Below are positions 32,195 to 32,504 of a stretch of 32,504 bases of DNA, piece after piece. A program made the position numbers and the translations under genes. The notes below the pieces were generated by a model. That model did not search any database. It saw only the letters and a list, made by a program, of their open reading frames with translations, and was not told the DNA's origin. Source of the stretch: an uncultured Akkermansia sp. (GTDB taxonomy: Bacteria > Verrucomicrobiota > Verrucomicrobiia > Verrucomicrobiales > Akkermansiaceae); contig CANPYO010000018.1 of NCBI GenBank assembly GCA_947588645.1, forward strand, positions 1 to 32,504. The letters run 5' to 3'. Within the stretch, counting starts at the first letter, position 1. The number at the start of each line of letters is the position of its first letter.

Positions 32195-32504
32195 TTATGT
32201 ATAATCCTTTTCCAGATTTTCGCTTATATATTTTTTCTTTCCCTTTGCGGTGATAAAAAAGGTCGCTCGAGGGACAAAATCCTTCGGAAGCGTATGAACA
32301 TGTTTGCTCTCGTTGTAGGGAAGAGCATGCGTCACCTTGCAAGTTTCCTCCACTGTATCATCCTCCTTATGGTATACGAGTCGTCTCCCTCCCTCATAAT
32401 CATACAGATAGTATCGTTTTCCCTTTCTGATCAACATCAGCCCATCGGGAAAGCGCCTTCGTTTCATCTCCGACTCTGCATACCATGGCTGGAAACATAA
32501 CTCG
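32195..32504 (-). CDS. Small basic protein, 5' end beyond the window
   Basis: At least 90 residues from an ATG at 32467; the frame stays open through the window edge, so the start may lie outside and the gene be longer. The seen part is basic with repeated Tyr (MLIRKGKRYYLYDYEGG), then VYHKEDDTVEETCKVTHALPY. The upstream open codons read CFQPWYAESE, which could be the mature N-terminus of a lipoprotein after its Cys; this is speculative. The family is not recognised. It lies upstream of the small exported protein on the same strand. Confidence 0.5.
   Translation of the reverse strand, partial: ELCFQPWYAESEMKRRRFPDGLMLIRKGKRYYLYDYEGGRRLVYHKEDDTVEETCKVTHALPYNESKHVHTLPKDFVPRATFFITAKGKKKYISENLEKDYT

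Noticed and set aside
1..32504. CRISPR array, tRNA, rRNA or prophage
   Set aside because: No regularly spaced repeats of 24-40 bp, no cloverleaf or rRNA segment that I could recognise, and no phage or transposase genes.

Overview
The window reads as ordinary bacterial chromosome from a Gram-negative, probably a member of the Verrucomicrobiota (Akkermansia-like relatives are my best guess, moderate confidence). This is inferred from a lipoprotein GH29 fucosidase, Gld-like ABC exporter genes with a DUF4340 protein, a 34-residue bS22/AURKAIP1-COX24 ribosomal protein, and frequent absence of Shine-Dalgarno sequences. There is no rRNA, tRNA, CRISPR array, transposase or phage gene. The genome assignment rests on gene content only.

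Layout. 1-6.7 kb: separate single genes (Bcp peroxiredoxin, Nudix hydrolase, a 149-bp orphan copy of the bcp 3' end, an exported trypsin-like protease, an aldo/keto reductase, an ankyrin-repeat protein, and a frameshifted secreted protein). 6.7-12.5 kb: a leftward cluster, osmC - small membrane protein - Pro/Ala/Val-rich secreted protein - tlyA, then metG - galE - SWIM protein from a second promoter. 13.1-26.1 kb: nine rightward genes spaced by at most 42 nt (often overlapping), apparently one 13-kb transcription unit: GldA/GldF/GldG-like exporter, DUF4340 protein, fucosidase, prmA, tsaB, ykgJ and a 1201-residue TerB-like/ABCG-like transporter. 26.1-26.4 kb: the small ribosomal protein gene with a strong promoter and terminator. 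26.4-28.2 kb: a frameshifted acyltransferase and a lipoprotein, leftward. 28.6-31.6 kb: glnS-ribBA, rightward. Right edge: two unrecognised small genes, leftward.

The most unusual signal is regulatory. Four promoters (aldo/keto reductase, ankyrin protein, lipoprotein, glnS) carry a 14-bp motif, TTGGGRCNNRTGTG, ending exactly 28 or 29 nt upstream of a -35 hexamer, which places its centre near -72. In each case the motif is preceded by tandem heptamers of the form NNTACGA and a GC-rich palindromic module in the same order, so the whole looks like a repeated promoter cassette. A fifth, orphan copy lies upstream of the Gld-like operon. Several promoters, with and without the cassette, have the -10 hexamer 6-9 nt before ATG, implying leaderless or nearly leaderless mRNAs.

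Other points: a dif-like 28-bp site at 13006-13033; two single-nucleotide frameshifts in otherwise intact genes; and an altered ABC signature motif in the large transporter.
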